The notes: generated from the sequence alone by a model not told the origin. A stretch of 64,000 nt of DNA from JAAZKA01 sp034926225 (GCA_034926225.1 JAYFRF010000005.1:1-64000), one strand, 5' to 3'. Positions 32,341 to 41,812 are shown, counted from the stretch's first letter. Program-made: numbers and translations.

Positions 32341-34656
32341 ATGTTTACTGTAATTCTGAAACGTGACGGGCGCGCTGTGCCTTACGATAAAGCGAAAATC
32401 GAGCATGTCGTGTACAAAGCGATGGAAGCGTGTTCCCGCGGCAACCACGAGGAAGCCACGCGTATCGCCGATATGGTGGAGCAGCGCCTGTGCGAGCAAT
32501 TTGCCGATCGCACACCAGGCGTCGAGGATATACAGGATACCGTCGAAAACGTGCTGATGGATTCCGGTTACGCTTTCGTTGCGCGTAAGTACATTCTCTA
32601 CCGTGCCGAGCGTACGCGGGTGCGTGAGCTGAACACGCATCTTATGAAGATCTACGACGAGTTGACTTTCGCCGACGCACGCAATTCCGACATGAAGCGC
32701 GACAACGCCAACATCGACGGCGACAACCCGATGGGCGTCATGCTCAAGTATGGTACCGAGGGCGCGAAGGACTACTATCTGAAATCCCTTCTGACGCCCG
32801 AACAGGCTAAGGCCCACGCCGAAGGCGATATTCATATCCACGACTTTGATTTCTATGCCCTGACGACGACCTGCTGCCAGATCGACCTGTTAAAGCTCTT
32901 CCACGGCGGCTTCTCCACCGGTCACGGCTTCCTGCGCGAACCGAACGATATCCTAAGCTATGCGGCACTCGCCTGTATCGCGATTCAGGCCAACCAAAAC
33001 GACCAGCACGGCGGGCAGAGCATCCCCACCTTCGACTTCGCGATGGCGGAAGGCGTACGCAAAACCTACCGCAAGCTCTACGGCCGCAACTTTGCGCGCG
33101 CGCTTCGCCTGCTCGCCCCTGATTTTGCGATGACCTCCGAAGATGTCTACGCCGCGATCAAGGCTGTCTGGGAAGAAAAGGGCGAGTCCCCTTGCATCGA
33201 CGGCAACGCCGCGTACGACGCCATCGAGCGCGATCTGTTTAGTTTGGACGCCGACCTCTATGAAAAGGTGCGTCTGTTTGCCATAGAATACGCCGCGGCC
33301 GAAACCGATCGCGCGACATATCAAGCGATGGAGGCATTAATCCACAACCTTAATACGATGCACAGCCGCGCTGGCGCGCAGGTGCCGTTTTCCTCGCTCA
33401 ATTACGGTACCGACGTTAGTACCGAGGGCCGCATGGTCGTACGCAATCTGCTGCTCGCCACACAGGCCGGCCTCGGCAACGGCGAGACGCCGATCTACCC
33501 GATCCAGATCTTCAAGGTCAAGAACGGCGTTTCCGCGAATTCCGGCGACCCCAACTACGACCTGTTCCGGCTCGCGATGAAGACGTCGGCGAAGCGTCTG
33601 TTCCCGAACTTCTCCTTCCTCGACGCGCCGTTCAACCTGAAGTATTATAAGCCCGGCCACCCCGAAACCGAAGTCGCTTACATGGGCTGCCGCACCCGCG
33701 TCATCGGCAATGCCTATGACCCCTCCCGGGAGATCGTCACCGGCCGCGGCAACTTAAGCTTCACCTCCATCAACCTGCCGCGTATCGCGATCAAGGCCAA
33801 CCACAACCTCGACTGGTTCTTTGAGGATTTGGAGCGTAAGCTGGAGCTTAGCTGCAAGCAGCTTCTTGACCGCTTCAAGATCCAATGCTCGAAGAAAGTG
33901 CGTAACTTCCGCTTTCTGATGGGGCAAGGCGTCTGGATCGACTCCGACAAGCTCGGCTTAGACGACAGCGTCGCCGAGGTGTTAAAGCACGGCACGCTTT
34001 CCGTCGGCTTCATCGGCCTTGCGGAGACCCTTGTCGCCCTCACCGGCCGTCATCACGGCGAGTCCGAGGAGTCCCAGCGGCTTGGCATCGACATCATCAG
34101 CTTTATGCGCGACTTCCTTGACCGCAAGAGTGAAGAGTATAAGCTCAATTTCACCCTGCTCGCCACCCCCGCCGAGGGTCTGTCCGGCCGTTTTGTCCGC
34201 ATCGACAAGAAGAAGTTCGGCATCATTCCCGGCGTGACCGACCGCGAGTATTACACCAACAGCTTCCACATCCCGGTCTACTTCCCGATCTCCGCCTACG
34301 AGAAAATCCATCTTGAAGCGCCGTACCACAAGCTCACCAACGCCGGTCACATCACCTATGTTGAGCTGGACGGCGCGGCGGCGAACAACATCGAAGCCTT
34401 CGAGCGTGTTATCCGCACCATGTACAACGAAGGCATCGGCTACGGCTCCGTCAACCACCCGGTCGACCGCGACCCGACCTGCGGCTATAACGGTATCATC
34501 GGCGACGAATGCCCCAATTGCGGACGCCATGAGGACGACGGAAACCCGAGCTTCGAGCGCATCCGCCGTATTACGGGTTACCTGGTCGGTACCCTTGACA
34601 ACTTCAACGACGCTAAGCGCGCCGAAGAGCGGGACCGGGTTAAGCACCATGTCTGA
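32341..34656 (+). CDS. nrdD: Anaerobic ribonucleoside-triphosphate reductase (class III), large subunit
   Basis: This 771-residue glycyl-radical enzyme makes dNTPs without oxygen. The N-terminal ATP-cone (residues ~1-92, VILKRDGRAVPYDKAKIEHV) gives allosteric control. The barrel includes HIHDFDFYALTTTCCQIDL (~159) and QANQNDQHGGQSIPTFD (~217). Near the C-terminus a zinc-type segment reads CGYNGIIGDECPNCG with only three cysteines, and the glycyl radical site is Gly746 in RRITGYLVG, followed by the typical RVKHH tail. GGAGG lies 5 bases before the ATG. It overlaps nrdG by 8 bases. Dependence on class III reductase is typical of strict or facultative anaerobes. Confidence 0.96.
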   Translation: MFTVILKRDGRAVPYDKAKIEHVVYKAMEACSRGNHEEATRIADMVEQRLCEQFADRTPGVEDIQDTVENVLMDSGYAFVARKYILYRAERTRVRELNTHLMKIYDELTFADARNSDMKRDNANIDGDNPMGVMLKYGTEGAKDYYLKSLLTPEQAKAHAEGDIHIHDFDFYALTTTCCQIDLLKLFHGGFSTGHGFLREPNDILSYAALACIAIQANQNDQHGGQSIPTFDFAMAEGVRKTYRKLYGRNFARALRLLAPDFAMTSEDVYAAIKAVWEEKGESPCIDGNAAYDAIERDLFSLDADLYEKVRLFAIEYAAAETDRATYQAMEALIHNLNTMHSRAGAQVPFSSLNYGTDVSTEGRMVVRNLLLATQAGLGNGETPIYPIQIFKVKNGVSANSGDPNYDLFRLAMKTSAKRLFPNFSFLDAPFNLKYYKPGHPETEVAYMGCRTRVIGNAYDPSREIVTGRGNLSFTSINLPRIAIKANHNLDWFFEDLERKLELSCKQLLDRFKIQCSKKVRNFRFLMGQGVWIDSDKLGLDDSVAEVLKHGTLSVGFIGLAETLVALTGRHHGESEESQRLGIDIISFMRDFLDRKSEEYKLNFTLLATPAEGLSGRFVRIDKKKFGIIPGVTDREYYTNSFHIPVYFPISAYEKIHLEAPYHKLTNAGHITYVELDGAAANNIEAFERVIRTMYNEGIGYGSVNHPVDRDPTCGYNGIIGDECPNCGRHEDDGNPSFERIRRITGYLVGTLDNFNDAKRAEERDRVKHHV

Positions 34657-35164
34657 ACCCATACAAATTCGCGTAGCCGGGCTTGTCAACGACTCCATCG
34701 TTGACGGCCCGGGCTTCCGCTTCACCGTATTTGTCCAAGGCTGCCCCCATCACTGCGAGGGCTGCCACAATCCCGAAACCTGGGCGTTTCAGGGGGGCGT
34801 ATGGATGACCCCTGACGAGATTTTCGCCCGCGCTGCGAAAAACCCGCTGCTCTCGGGTTTTACCTTCTCCGGCGGCGAGCCGTTTGCTCAAAGCCTCGGG
34901 CTCCTACCGCTGGCGAAGCTCATCCGGGAGCATGGGTATGAGCTTGCGATCTACTCCGGCTACCTCTACGAGGAAATCGTCGCCGACCAGGAAAAGTGCC
35001 GGCTGCTCGAATACGCAAACACCCTCGTCGACGGACGCTTTGTCCTAGCCCGGCGAAACCTTCTTTTAAAATTCAAAGGCTCGAATAACCAGCGCGTCAT
35101 CGACGTGCCGGCATCCCTCGCGGCAGGACGTGTCGTGCTCGATGAAACCGACCGCTGGAACTAA
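34649..35164 (+). CDS. nrdG: Anaerobic ribonucleoside-triphosphate reductase-activating protein
   Basis: This 171-residue radical SAM activase generates the glycyl radical on NrdD. The iron-sulfur motif CxxxCxxC is at Cys32, Cys36 and Cys39 (CPHHCEGC), preceded by NDSIVDGPGFR, and the SAM-binding GGEP is in FTFSGGEPF (~75). The start ATG at 34649 lies inside the end of nrdD, giving coupled translation. Length is normal for NrdG. Confidence 0.95.
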   Translation: MSEPIQIRVAGLVNDSIVDGPGFRFTVFVQGCPHHCEGCHNPETWAFQGGVWMTPDEIFARAAKNPLLSGFTFSGGEPFAQSLGLLPLAKLIREHGYELAIYSGYLYEEIVADQEKCRLLEYANTLVDGRFVLARRNLLLKFKGSNNQRVIDVPASLAAGRVVLDETDRWN

Positions 35165-35174
35165 AGGAGAACCT

Positions 35175-35924
35175 ATGCGCCTTATTTCCTGGAACGTCAA
35201 CGGCCTGCGTGCCTGCATGGGCAAGGGTTTTGCCGACTTCTTCCGCGCCGTCGACGCCGACTGCTTCTGCGTGCAGGAAACCAAGCTGCAGGAGGGGCAG
35301 ATCACCCTCGATTTACCCGGATATTATCAATACTGGAACTATGCCGAAAAGAAGGGCTACTCCGGCACCGCCATTTTTACCCGCATCGAGCCGCTGTCCG
35401 TACGCTATGGGTTGGGGATCGAAGATCACGACCGTGAAGGCCGTGTCATCACGCTGGAATTCGCCGACTTTTACCTCGTTTGTCTCTACACGCCGAACAC
35501 CCAGCGCGGTCTGGAACGCCTTGCCTACCGCATGACATGGGAGGATGCCTTCGCGGATTACGTCTCTTCGCTCGATGAGACGAAGCCCGTCGTAATCTGC
35601 GGCGATATGAACGTGGCGCATCAGGAAATCGATCTGAAGAACGCAAAGTCCAACATCGGCAATGCCGGTTTTACCTACGAGGAACGCGGAAAGTTTACCG
35701 ATCTGCTGTCGCGCGGATTCACGGATACCTTCCGTGCTCTCTATCCCGACCGCATCGGCTACACCTGGTGGTCGTATATGTTCCACGCAAGGGAAAAGAA
35801 TGTCGGCTGGCGTATCGATTATTTTGTGGTCTCCGATGCGCTGCGCCCGCGCATCCTCGACGCGCAGATCTATCCGGAAATCACGGGGAGCGATCACTGT
35901 CCCGTGGGGCTTGACTTAATATAA
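35175..35924 (+). CDS. exoA: Exodeoxyribonuclease III
   Basis: This 249-residue AP endonuclease / 3'-5' exonuclease of the Xth family works in base-excision repair. Motifs visible are ISWNVNGLRA (4-13), QETKLQEGQI (~36), YSGTAIFTR (~64), GDMNVAHQEIDL (~150) and GSDHCPVGLDL (~240) with the catalytic Asp/His. ATG 35175 has AAAGGAGA just upstream; a longer frame would overlap nrdG. It follows nrdG by 10 bases and probably shares its NrdR-controlled transcript. Confidence 0.95.
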   Translation: MRLISWNVNGLRACMGKGFADFFRAVDADCFCVQETKLQEGQITLDLPGYYQYWNYAEKKGYSGTAIFTRIEPLSVRYGLGIEDHDREGRVITLEFADFYLVCLYTPNTQRGLERLAYRMTWEDAFADYVSSLDETKPVVICGDMNVAHQEIDLKNAKSNIGNAGFTYEERGKFTDLLSRGFTDTFRALYPDRIGYTWWSYMFHAREKNVGWRIDYFVVSDALRPRILDAQIYPEITGSDHCPVGLDLI

Positions 35925-35929
35925 TAAAA

Positions 35930-35968
35930 CGGGCGGTCATCTTCAGTCGATGGCCGCCCGCTTTTTTT
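35930..35968. terminator. Bidirectional intrinsic terminator
   Basis: An 11-bp stem with one G-T pair (35930-35940 with 35950-35960) is followed by seven T, and preceded by A-rich sequence on the other side. It separates exoA (+) from the antiporter (-). Confidence 0.85.
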
Positions 35969-37565
35969 AGGATTCCTCCGGATGGTTGATCACCAGTACA
36001 TCGTCCTCGCAGATAACGGTGTCTCCCTTCGGGATCACAACTTTCCCCGCACGCCGGATCATAATCACAAGGCTCTCCCCAAGCGCTGTTATTTGCGCCA
36101 GCGTTTTGCCTGCCAGCGCGTCTCCCTTTGCAACGCTTTTCTCCGAAAGCTGTACGCCCTCGATTCTGCCGGACGGCCTTGCGCTCATGATGATGGTATC
36201 ACCCTCGTGGAACACGGTTTTTCCATTAGGCACCAAACGCCGTGTGTCGCGCAATAGCAGCACGATCAGCGTCTCCGGGGGCAGCGTCACGTCACGCAGT
36301 GCCTTTGCGCACCAAGGGTGCCCCTCGTGAATTGTCGCACGGATGAACTGAATCGGCACCTCGTCGGTATAGTCGGAGAAAGTCTTCATGACGTCCGCAC
36401 CCTCGTCGATCATGCCAACCTTCTTCGATACGAACGGGATCAGCGAACCCTGAAGCAGAATGGAGAACAGCACTATACAGAAGACGATGTGGAAAATATC
36501 GACGCCGACATCCGCCGACATGGCCATGATCGCGAATACGATCGACGCCGCACCGCGCAGTCCCGTCCACGATACGACAATCCGCTGCTGTATCGGGCTG
36601 CGAAACGGCGCAAGTAGGGCGAATATGGCGGCCGGACGCGCGACAACGGTCAAAAACAACGCGATAGCCAAGGCTGGGAGCATCACCTGCGGCAATCTTG
36701 ACGGAAAGGACAACAATCCCAGCAAAAAGAACACCAGCATCTGCATCAGTCCAGTCATGCCGTCAAAAAACGGAACCAGCGTTTTTTTATTGCGGATACG
36801 CGCGTTGCCGAGTACAATACCGACAATATAAGCGCTCAGATAGCCGTTGCCGCCGAGCGCTGCCGGTGCCGCATAGGACAGCAGCGCAACCGCCACCACA
36901 AATACCGCGTCGAAGCCAGCCGTACAGAAACGGATCCGCTTTAGAAGCCATATGACGGTATATGCGATCAGAAAACCGAAAACGGCGCCGTAAATCAGCT
37001 GTTCGAAAATCATCCGCACAACCCCGATGCCGCTCGCCGTGCCGTTGATCACGGCCAGCATGATGGCTGTCAGCATATAGGAACTGGGGTCGTTGCTGCC
37101 GCTTTCGACCTCCAAAAGCGACGCCGTGTTGTAATTCAGATTAAGCCGCTTCGATCGCAGGATCGAGAACACCGAAGCCGCGTCGGTCGATGCGACGACG
37201 GACGCCAGTAAAAAGCTTGCCGTCCATTCCATCCGCAGTACAAGGCGGCAAAACAGCCCCGTGATCCCCGCCGTCAATACCACCCCAAGCGTGGACAGCA
37301 ATACCGCGCGTCCGGCGATAGGCTCCGCCGCCTTCCAGTTTGTGCCGAACCCTCCGTAAAACATGATAAAAATCAATGCAACCGAGCATATCTGCTCCGC
37401 AAACGCATAATTATCAAACGGAATCCGTACAACCCCGTCGGAACCGAAAAACATCCCCAACAGAATGAAAGCAAGCAGCATCGGTATACCAAGCTTGCTG
37501 GAAAGCTTGTTTAAGAGCACACAGGCGAATATGACGGCAGCCGCCAGTAATAGATAAACAGGCAT
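35967..37565 (-). CDS. K+/H+ antiporter of the NhaP2/CvrA type
   Basis: This 532-residue CPA1 antiporter has about 12 predicted membrane helices in residues 1-385, including ESGSNDPSSYMLT (~155) with the ND exchange motif, and a cytoplasmic tail with a TrkA-C (RCK-C) domain (~400-485, LIVLLLRDTRRLVPNGKTVFHEGDTIIM; split for reading) plus a CorC-like end. NhaP2-type proteins expel K+ or Na+ in exchange for protons and are gated by nucleotide or c-di-AMP binding to the tail. AAGGAG precedes the ATG by 9 bases. Confidence 0.92.
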   Translation of the reverse strand: MPVYLLLAAAVIFACVLLNKLSSKLGIPMLLAFILLGMFFGSDGVVRIPFDNYAFAEQICSVALIFIMFYGGFGTNWKAAEPIAGRAVLLSTLGVVLTAGITGLFCRLVLRMEWTASFLLASVVASTDAASVFSILRSKRLNLNYNTASLLEVESGSNDPSSYMLTAIMLAVINGTASGIGVVRMIFEQLIYGAVFGFLIAYTVIWLLKRIRFCTAGFDAVFVVAVALLSYAAPAALGGNGYLSAYIVGIVLGNARIRNKKTLVPFFDGMTGLMQMLVFFLLGLLSFPSRLPQVMLPALAIALFLTVVARPAAIFALLAPFRSPIQQRIVVSWTGLRGAASIVFAIMAMSADVGVDIFHIVFCIVLFSILLQGSLIPFVSKKVGMIDEGADVMKTFSDYTDEVPIQFIRATIHEGHPWCAKALRDVTLPPETLIVLLLRDTRRLVPNGKTVFHEGDTIIMSARPSGRIEGVQLSEKSVAKGDALAGKTLAQITALGESLVIMIRRAGKVVIPKGDTVICEDDVLVINHPEES

Positions 37566-37661
37566 GTGGGAATGCTCCTTCCATTTTTTATTATTTATAT
37601 TATTATATCATATGTGTCGTCCCGAGAAAAGACCTGTTCCGTATTTTTTTGGAATTTATCG

Positions 37662-37690
37662 TTGAAATAGCCGCCCATCTGTGGTATAAT
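37662..37690 (+). promoter_or_regulatory. Promoter of the cyclase-AAC(3)-TIM-SLH operon
   Basis: TTGAAA (37662-37667) and TATAAT (37685-37690) are 17 bases apart, 34 bases upstream of the cyclase start. Confidence 0.78.
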
Positions 37691-37723
37691 AGCTTGATTA
37701 TTCGAAAGGAGGCGGTATATCCC

Positions 37724-38401
37724 ATGCTCCTGGACATCACCGGCCCCATCTATACCGGTATGTGGGGCAACGGCCAGCCCTTCCCCGACGTGTGTATTCG
37801 TCCTGTGCCTCAGCCGCCATGGGTTAAAAAATCCGTCTACTGTGAAATTTTCGATGGGATGCACTCCCAAACCGGTACTTATCTCGAAACCCCCGCCCAC
37901 TGGTACGGCGATACCTATCCGCTCGACGAAGTTCCCCTCGAGCGCACTGTCGATATCCCCTGCACCGTGCTGCGTCTCGACCCCGCACGCTTTGCCGGGG
38001 GTGGACGCGTCAAAATCACCGCGAGGGAGATCGACCGCGCTATCGAAGCGGCCGGCGACATCGCACCCGATACGGCCGTGGTCGTTTCGACCGGCTGGGG
38101 CATCCACTGGCGCGACGAATGCTTCACCCATGACGCGCCGTACTTCTCCGCCGACGCCATGCGCCGCATCATCGCCCTGCACCCCCGTCTTTTGGCCTGC
38201 GACTCTCCCTTATGGGAAAGCCGCGAGGATCCGCAGGGCTTCTTTCCCGATTTCTACGCCGCGGACATCCTGATGCTCGCCCCTGTCGTCGCCCTTGAAC
38301 AGCTGCCGCCGGACGCCGCGCACTGCACCTTAACCGCGCTGCCCATCCGTGTCGAAGGTACTTCCTGCGCTCCCTGCCGCGCGTTTCTGCGCTTCGATTA
38401 G
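37724..38401 (+). CDS. Cyclase / kynurenine-formamidase-like metal-dependent hydrolase
   Basis: This 225-residue cyclase-family protein hydrolyses or cyclises small amides in known relatives (KynB, isatin hydrolase). The metal motif HxGTHxDxPxH appears as MHSQTGTYLETPAHW (~46), with Tyr and Glu in place of the second His and the Asp, but the final His retained. A second block is VVVSTGWGIHW (~118). AAAGGAGG stands 11 bases before ATG 37724. It heads a four-gene run. Activity is uncertain because of the altered motif. Confidence 0.75.
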   Translation: MLLDITGPIYTGMWGNGQPFPDVCIRPVPQPPWVKKSVYCEIFDGMHSQTGTYLETPAHWYGDTYPLDEVPLERTVDIPCTVLRLDPARFAGGGRVKITAREIDRAIEAAGDIAPDTAVVVSTGWGIHWRDECFTHDAPYFSADAMRRIIALHPRLLACDSPLWESREDPQGFFPDFYAADILMLAPVVALEQLPPDAAHCTLTALPIRVEGTSCAPCRAFLRFD

Positions 38402-38427
38402 TCTATCGCTAAGGAGTGATTCACCAT

Positions 38428-39216
38428 ATGCGTACCATCACCCGTGAGGATATCCTCTTAACGCTCGATCTTCTCGGCATCGTCCCGAGTGATACTGTTC
38501 TTCTGCACAGCGCCCTGACCGCTGTCGGCCTGGTCGACGGCGACGCCGACACTGTGATTAACGCCTTCCTCGACGCCGTCGGCCCGGAGGGTACGCTCGT
38601 CATGTCATCGCTGACCGGCTGGTCCGCTCCCTTCGACGCTGCGACCACTCCCACCGGCGTCGGCTACATTGCGGAGACCTTCCGCCGCCGTCCCGGTACC
38701 CTTCGCTCGCTCCACCCGGTGCATTCCGTCACCGCCGCCGGTAAAAACGCGGCGTACATCACCGAAGGTCATGAAAGCTGTCCCACCGGCTGCGGAGAAG
38801 GCACCCCTTATCTCAAGGTTCGTGATCTCGGCGGCAAAATCGTCCTGCTCGGCGTCGACGAGGACCGCAACACCTCCCTGCACTGTCTTGAGGAGCTCGT
38901 TGACGCGGCTTATCTCGTCACGCTCGATATTCCCGCACCGACATACCTTCCCGGCACGCAAAAGTTCACCTTGACGAAGTTCCCGCCCGGACACCGCGAT
39001 TTTAAAGGCACAACGCCCGCTATGCGACGCGACGGCATTGTCCGCGAGGTGCCCTTAGGCCGCGCGGTCGTCCGCTGTATGGACATGCAGGCCCTCTTTG
39101 ACTGGGGACTCGCAAACCTCGCCCGCGACCCCTTCTTCTTCCTCTGTGACAATGAAAGCTGCTCGTTCTGCTCCGCCGCCAGAGACGGTCGGCAGGATGC
39201 GGTCGGCGACCGGTAA
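38428..39216 (+). CDS. AAC(3)-family N-acetyltransferase-like protein
   Basis: This 262-residue protein of the aminoglycoside 3-N-acetyltransferase / FrbF / YokD family uses acetyl-CoA on an amine. Motifs include VLLHSALTAVGLVDGDADTV (~29), GTLVMSSLTGWS (~62), LHPVHSVTAAGKNA (~94) and GTPYLKVRDLGGKIVLLGV (~129). The catalytic His-x-x-His (HPVH) is present. The tail LCDNESCSFCSA has three cysteines not usual for the family. The neighbourhood (cyclase, TIM barrel, SLH) suggests metabolism of an amino sugar, not antibiotic resistance. ATG 38428 has AAGGAG 11 bases upstream. Confidence 0.82.
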   Translation: MRTITREDILLTLDLLGIVPSDTVLLHSALTAVGLVDGDADTVINAFLDAVGPEGTLVMSSLTGWSAPFDAATTPTGVGYIAETFRRRPGTLRSLHPVHSVTAAGKNAAYITEGHESCPTGCGEGTPYLKVRDLGGKIVLLGVDEDRNTSLHCLEELVDAAYLVTLDIPAPTYLPGTQKFTLTKFPPGHRDFKGTTPAMRRDGIVREVPLGRAVVRCMDMQALFDWGLANLARDPFFFLCDNESCSFCSAARDGRQDAVGDR

Positions 39217-39230
39217 GGAGGCTTATTTCG

Positions 39231-39980
39231 ATGTATCATTACAGTATCGCACCTGATCTCATCCCCGCGCTTTCCGATAAGCTTGCCCTTGCCCGCACGC
39301 TCTGTGTCACAAACCTCGAGCTTCCCGGAACCCTCGACGGCATCCCTTTTGACAAGTTATCGCCCGCCGCGCTCGAAGCTGCCCGGGAAACGCTCATCGA
39401 TTCAGGGGTCCGCGTTGTCCTCGCGACGATCTCCGCCGACCCCGCCGACGACGACGCCATACGCCGTTTCTTCAACGCTGCCTACACGCTCCATGTCGAA
39501 AGCGTCCTCCTGCCCGTACCGGTTACCGATGACATCGGCGCTTATATCGCAGGCTTTACCCCCGCCGCACGCTACGCGCAGTGCTACGGGATGGGTCTGC
39601 TCGTCTCCAATGATCCCGCAAGCTTCCTTTCGACCGACGCCGGAGTTACGCAGATCGTCCACGCGTTCGACGCATACGATTGCGGCGCGGTGTTCGACAC
39701 CGTAGGTTATCAAAAAACAGGCGTGTACCCCTTCTTCGGGGCATGCTACGGAAGCCACATCAAAAACCGCATCCGTGTGCTGCGTATGGGTGATCTCTAC
39801 ACAGACGGTACCCCCGCACCGTTAAACCACGGCGTCTGCGGCTTGCGCGAAGTCACCTCTTTACTGCTTGCACGTTCCTTTGACGGCTATTTTTCCATCC
39901 GGCAGGACGCATCCGTCACCGCAGCCGACGATTGGGCGGTACTTCTGCACGATACCCGTCAAATGCTTAAAAATATGTGA
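39231..39980 (+). CDS. Xylose-isomerase-like TIM-barrel protein (sugar phosphate isomerase/epimerase type)
   Basis: This 249-residue protein has a divergent AP-endonuclease-2-like barrel: VTNLELPGTLDG (~27), GVRVVLATISADPADDDA (~58), GAVFDTVGYQKTGVYPF (~151) and RVLRMGDLYTDG (~181). The metal-binding Glu/Asp/His pattern is only partly retained. Several glycines stand where the fourth ligand should be. GGAGG lies 9 bases before the ATG. It sits between the AAC(3)-like and SLH genes in one run. Function unknown, probably a sugar or inositol isomerase. Confidence 0.65.
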   Translation: MYHYSIAPDLIPALSDKLALARTLCVTNLELPGTLDGIPFDKLSPAALEAARETLIDSGVRVVLATISADPADDDAIRRFFNAAYTLHVESVLLPVPVTDDIGAYIAGFTPAARYAQCYGMGLLVSNDPASFLSTDAGVTQIVHAFDAYDCGAVFDTVGYQKTGVYPFFGACYGSHIKNRIRVLRMGDLYTDGTPAPLNHGVCGLREVTSLLLARSFDGYFSIRQDASVTAADDWAVLLHDTRQMLKNM

Positions 39981-40012
39981 CCCCTTCCCGCTGTAAAGGA
40001 GTATTTCTCCCT

Positions 40013-41812
40013 ATGAAAAAGCCCGTACATTTCACGGTTCTCTGCATTCTTCTCTGCCTTGCCCTGAGCGTTTCCGCCGGCGCTGCGCGCTTCTCCGATA
40101 TTGCGGGACATCCCCATGAGAAAGCGATTCTGCGCGCGGTCAGCGAGGGTATCATCAACGGTTATGACGACGGCACCTTCCGCCCGAGCAGCAGCGTAAC
40201 ACGGGCTGAGTTCTGCGCCATGCTTAATCGCACCCTCGGCATTACCGGCTACTCCGTTCTGTCCTTTGATGATGTGGCCCTCTCGGATTGGTACTTTGAA
40301 GACGTGCGCAATGCCGTAACCGCCGGATACATCGTCGGCATGCCCGACAACCGCTTTGTGCCGGGCGGCTCCATCACACGTTATCAATGTGCATTGATGC
40401 TTTCCCGTATTGCCAAGTTTTCCGGTTCCTCTATAAGACTCTCCTACTCCGATGCGGGCAATGTACCGGAATGGGCGCGTAACGGCGTCGCTTTTGCCCA
40501 AACCTCCGGCGTTTTTTCCGCCTTTGTCGGGAGCTCCTTCGAAGGACAGAAAATTCTGACCCGTGCGCAAACTGCCTCCGTGCTTGTGGCATTGCTGGAT
40601 TATCTTGATAAGCTCCCCGTTTTCTTTTCCCTCGTCAGCGCCAATGACCATAATAAGCCGCTCGACACCAAGACACTCTACAGAAACGAGTACTCGTCCG
40701 TGTCCTTTGTCATCTGCGGCCGTAACCTCGCGCAAGGTTACGGGTTTCCCGAAAAACCCGGCTCCGATACCTATCTGACCGCGCTTGACGCCGCCCGTAC
40801 CCGGCTTGTGCGTGACCTGTCCTTCGCAATCACCGGCGCCATCGGCATCAACACCCTCAGTGCTGACGGTAGCCCGACCGAGTCCCCTTCTTATACCTAT
40901 TTCAGCTGCCCCGATGAGAATACCTTCCTCATCACCATCATTATAGATCGAGCGGATTACCTCCCCGCGTGGCTCTCCGCAGCGGTAAAGCTCCCCCATG
41001 ACGGCGCGCTGGCGAGCAGCTATACCATGCGCAACTCGGCGGTTTTTGTGAAGTATACCGCCATCGGCGAATACTGCCTCGCGGCGGAAAACCCCCGCAT
41101 TGTGCATCGCGCAGTACTCTCCGATTCGGGCTCGTATTACCTCGTCCGCCGGTACTTAAGCTGGGTCGCCCATCCCAATGCCGAGGAGTATACGGTCGAA
41201 TTCTATGTCTGTAACGCAGACGGAGAGATCATCGAAAGCTCCCGCGTCGGGTATGATGGCCAATATTCGTCACGCGACGGCCGGGTCGAAATTGATATCG
41301 CGGATTATGTCATCGCCGATCCCGCCGCCCGTTACGGCAATGGAGCCTATCAAGTCGTATCCGTCTCGGCAGAGTCGTCCTCCAATAGTGTCAGCTTTTA
41401 CAAAACCGATCTGCCCCTCAGCGCCGGAAGCTATGTCCGCCTGACGCTCGATGGCCGCGACGTATCCTCTGCGGCTGTCATACGCGATGATGGGGTCTCG
41501 CTTGAGCTCAGCAATATCCGTTTCGCCGCACTTACCGGTCTTCCCGCCGCGTCGATTACCTGTGATTTGGAAATCACCATATTGGACGCGGATTTCCGGG
41601 ATGTTACCGCCGACTTTGCGTTGGACGGTTCTCTCCCCCTCGGTGAAAACATCGATATCACCTCCGGTATCCGCGCCGATGCGATGGACATTGGTACGCT
41701 GACGACCACCGCGAATACCGGCTTTTACACCCTCGTCCTGCAATTTGACATCGAAGACGTTTCCGGCAATATCCGGACGCTTTATCTCACCGGAGCGCTA
41801 GTCGTCGAGTAA
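40013..41812 (+). CDS. SLH-domain surface protein
   Basis: This 599-residue exported protein has a signal peptide (residues 1-26, cleavage near SAGAA), then three S-layer homology modules: FSDIAGHPHEKAILRAVSEGIINGYDDGTFRPSSSVTRAEFCAMLNR (~28-74; split for reading), DWYFEDVRNAVTAGYIVGMPDNRF (~88-111; split for reading) and a weaker third (~145-200). SLH modules bind pyruvylated wall polysaccharide. The remaining ~390 residues look beta-rich with no recognised enzyme. I chose ATG 40013 (AAAGGAG 11 bases upstream). It ends the operon begun by the cyclase. Confidence 0.85.
   Translation: MKKPVHFTVLCILLCLALSVSAGAARFSDIAGHPHEKAILRAVSEGIINGYDDGTFRPSSSVTRAEFCAMLNRTLGITGYSVLSFDDVALSDWYFEDVRNAVTAGYIVGMPDNRFVPGGSITRYQCALMLSRIAKFSGSSIRLSYSDAGNVPEWARNGVAFAQTSGVFSAFVGSSFEGQKILTRAQTASVLVALLDYLDKLPVFFSLVSANDHNKPLDTKTLYRNEYSSVSFVICGRNLAQGYGFPEKPGSDTYLTALDAARTRLVRDLSFAITGAIGINTLSADGSPTESPSYTYFSCPDENTFLITIIIDRADYLPAWLSAAVKLPHDGALASSYTMRNSAVFVKYTAIGEYCLAAENPRIVHRAVLSDSGSYYLVRRYLSWVAHPNAEEYTVEFYVCNADGEIIESSRVGYDGQYSSRDGRVEIDIADYVIADPAARYGNGAYQVVSVSAESSSNSVSFYKTDLPLSAGSYVRLTLDGRDVSSAAVIRDDGVSLELSNIRFAALTGLPAASITCDLEITILDADFRDVTADFALDGSLPLGENIDITSGIRADAMDIGTLTTTANTGFYTLVLQFDIEDVSGNIRTLYLTGALVVE

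Noticed and set aside
38428..39216. AAC(3)-like protein as an antibiotic-resistance gene
   Set aside because: The family includes many metabolic acetyltransferases, the gene sits in a carbohydrate-type operon, and no mobile element or other resistance gene is near.
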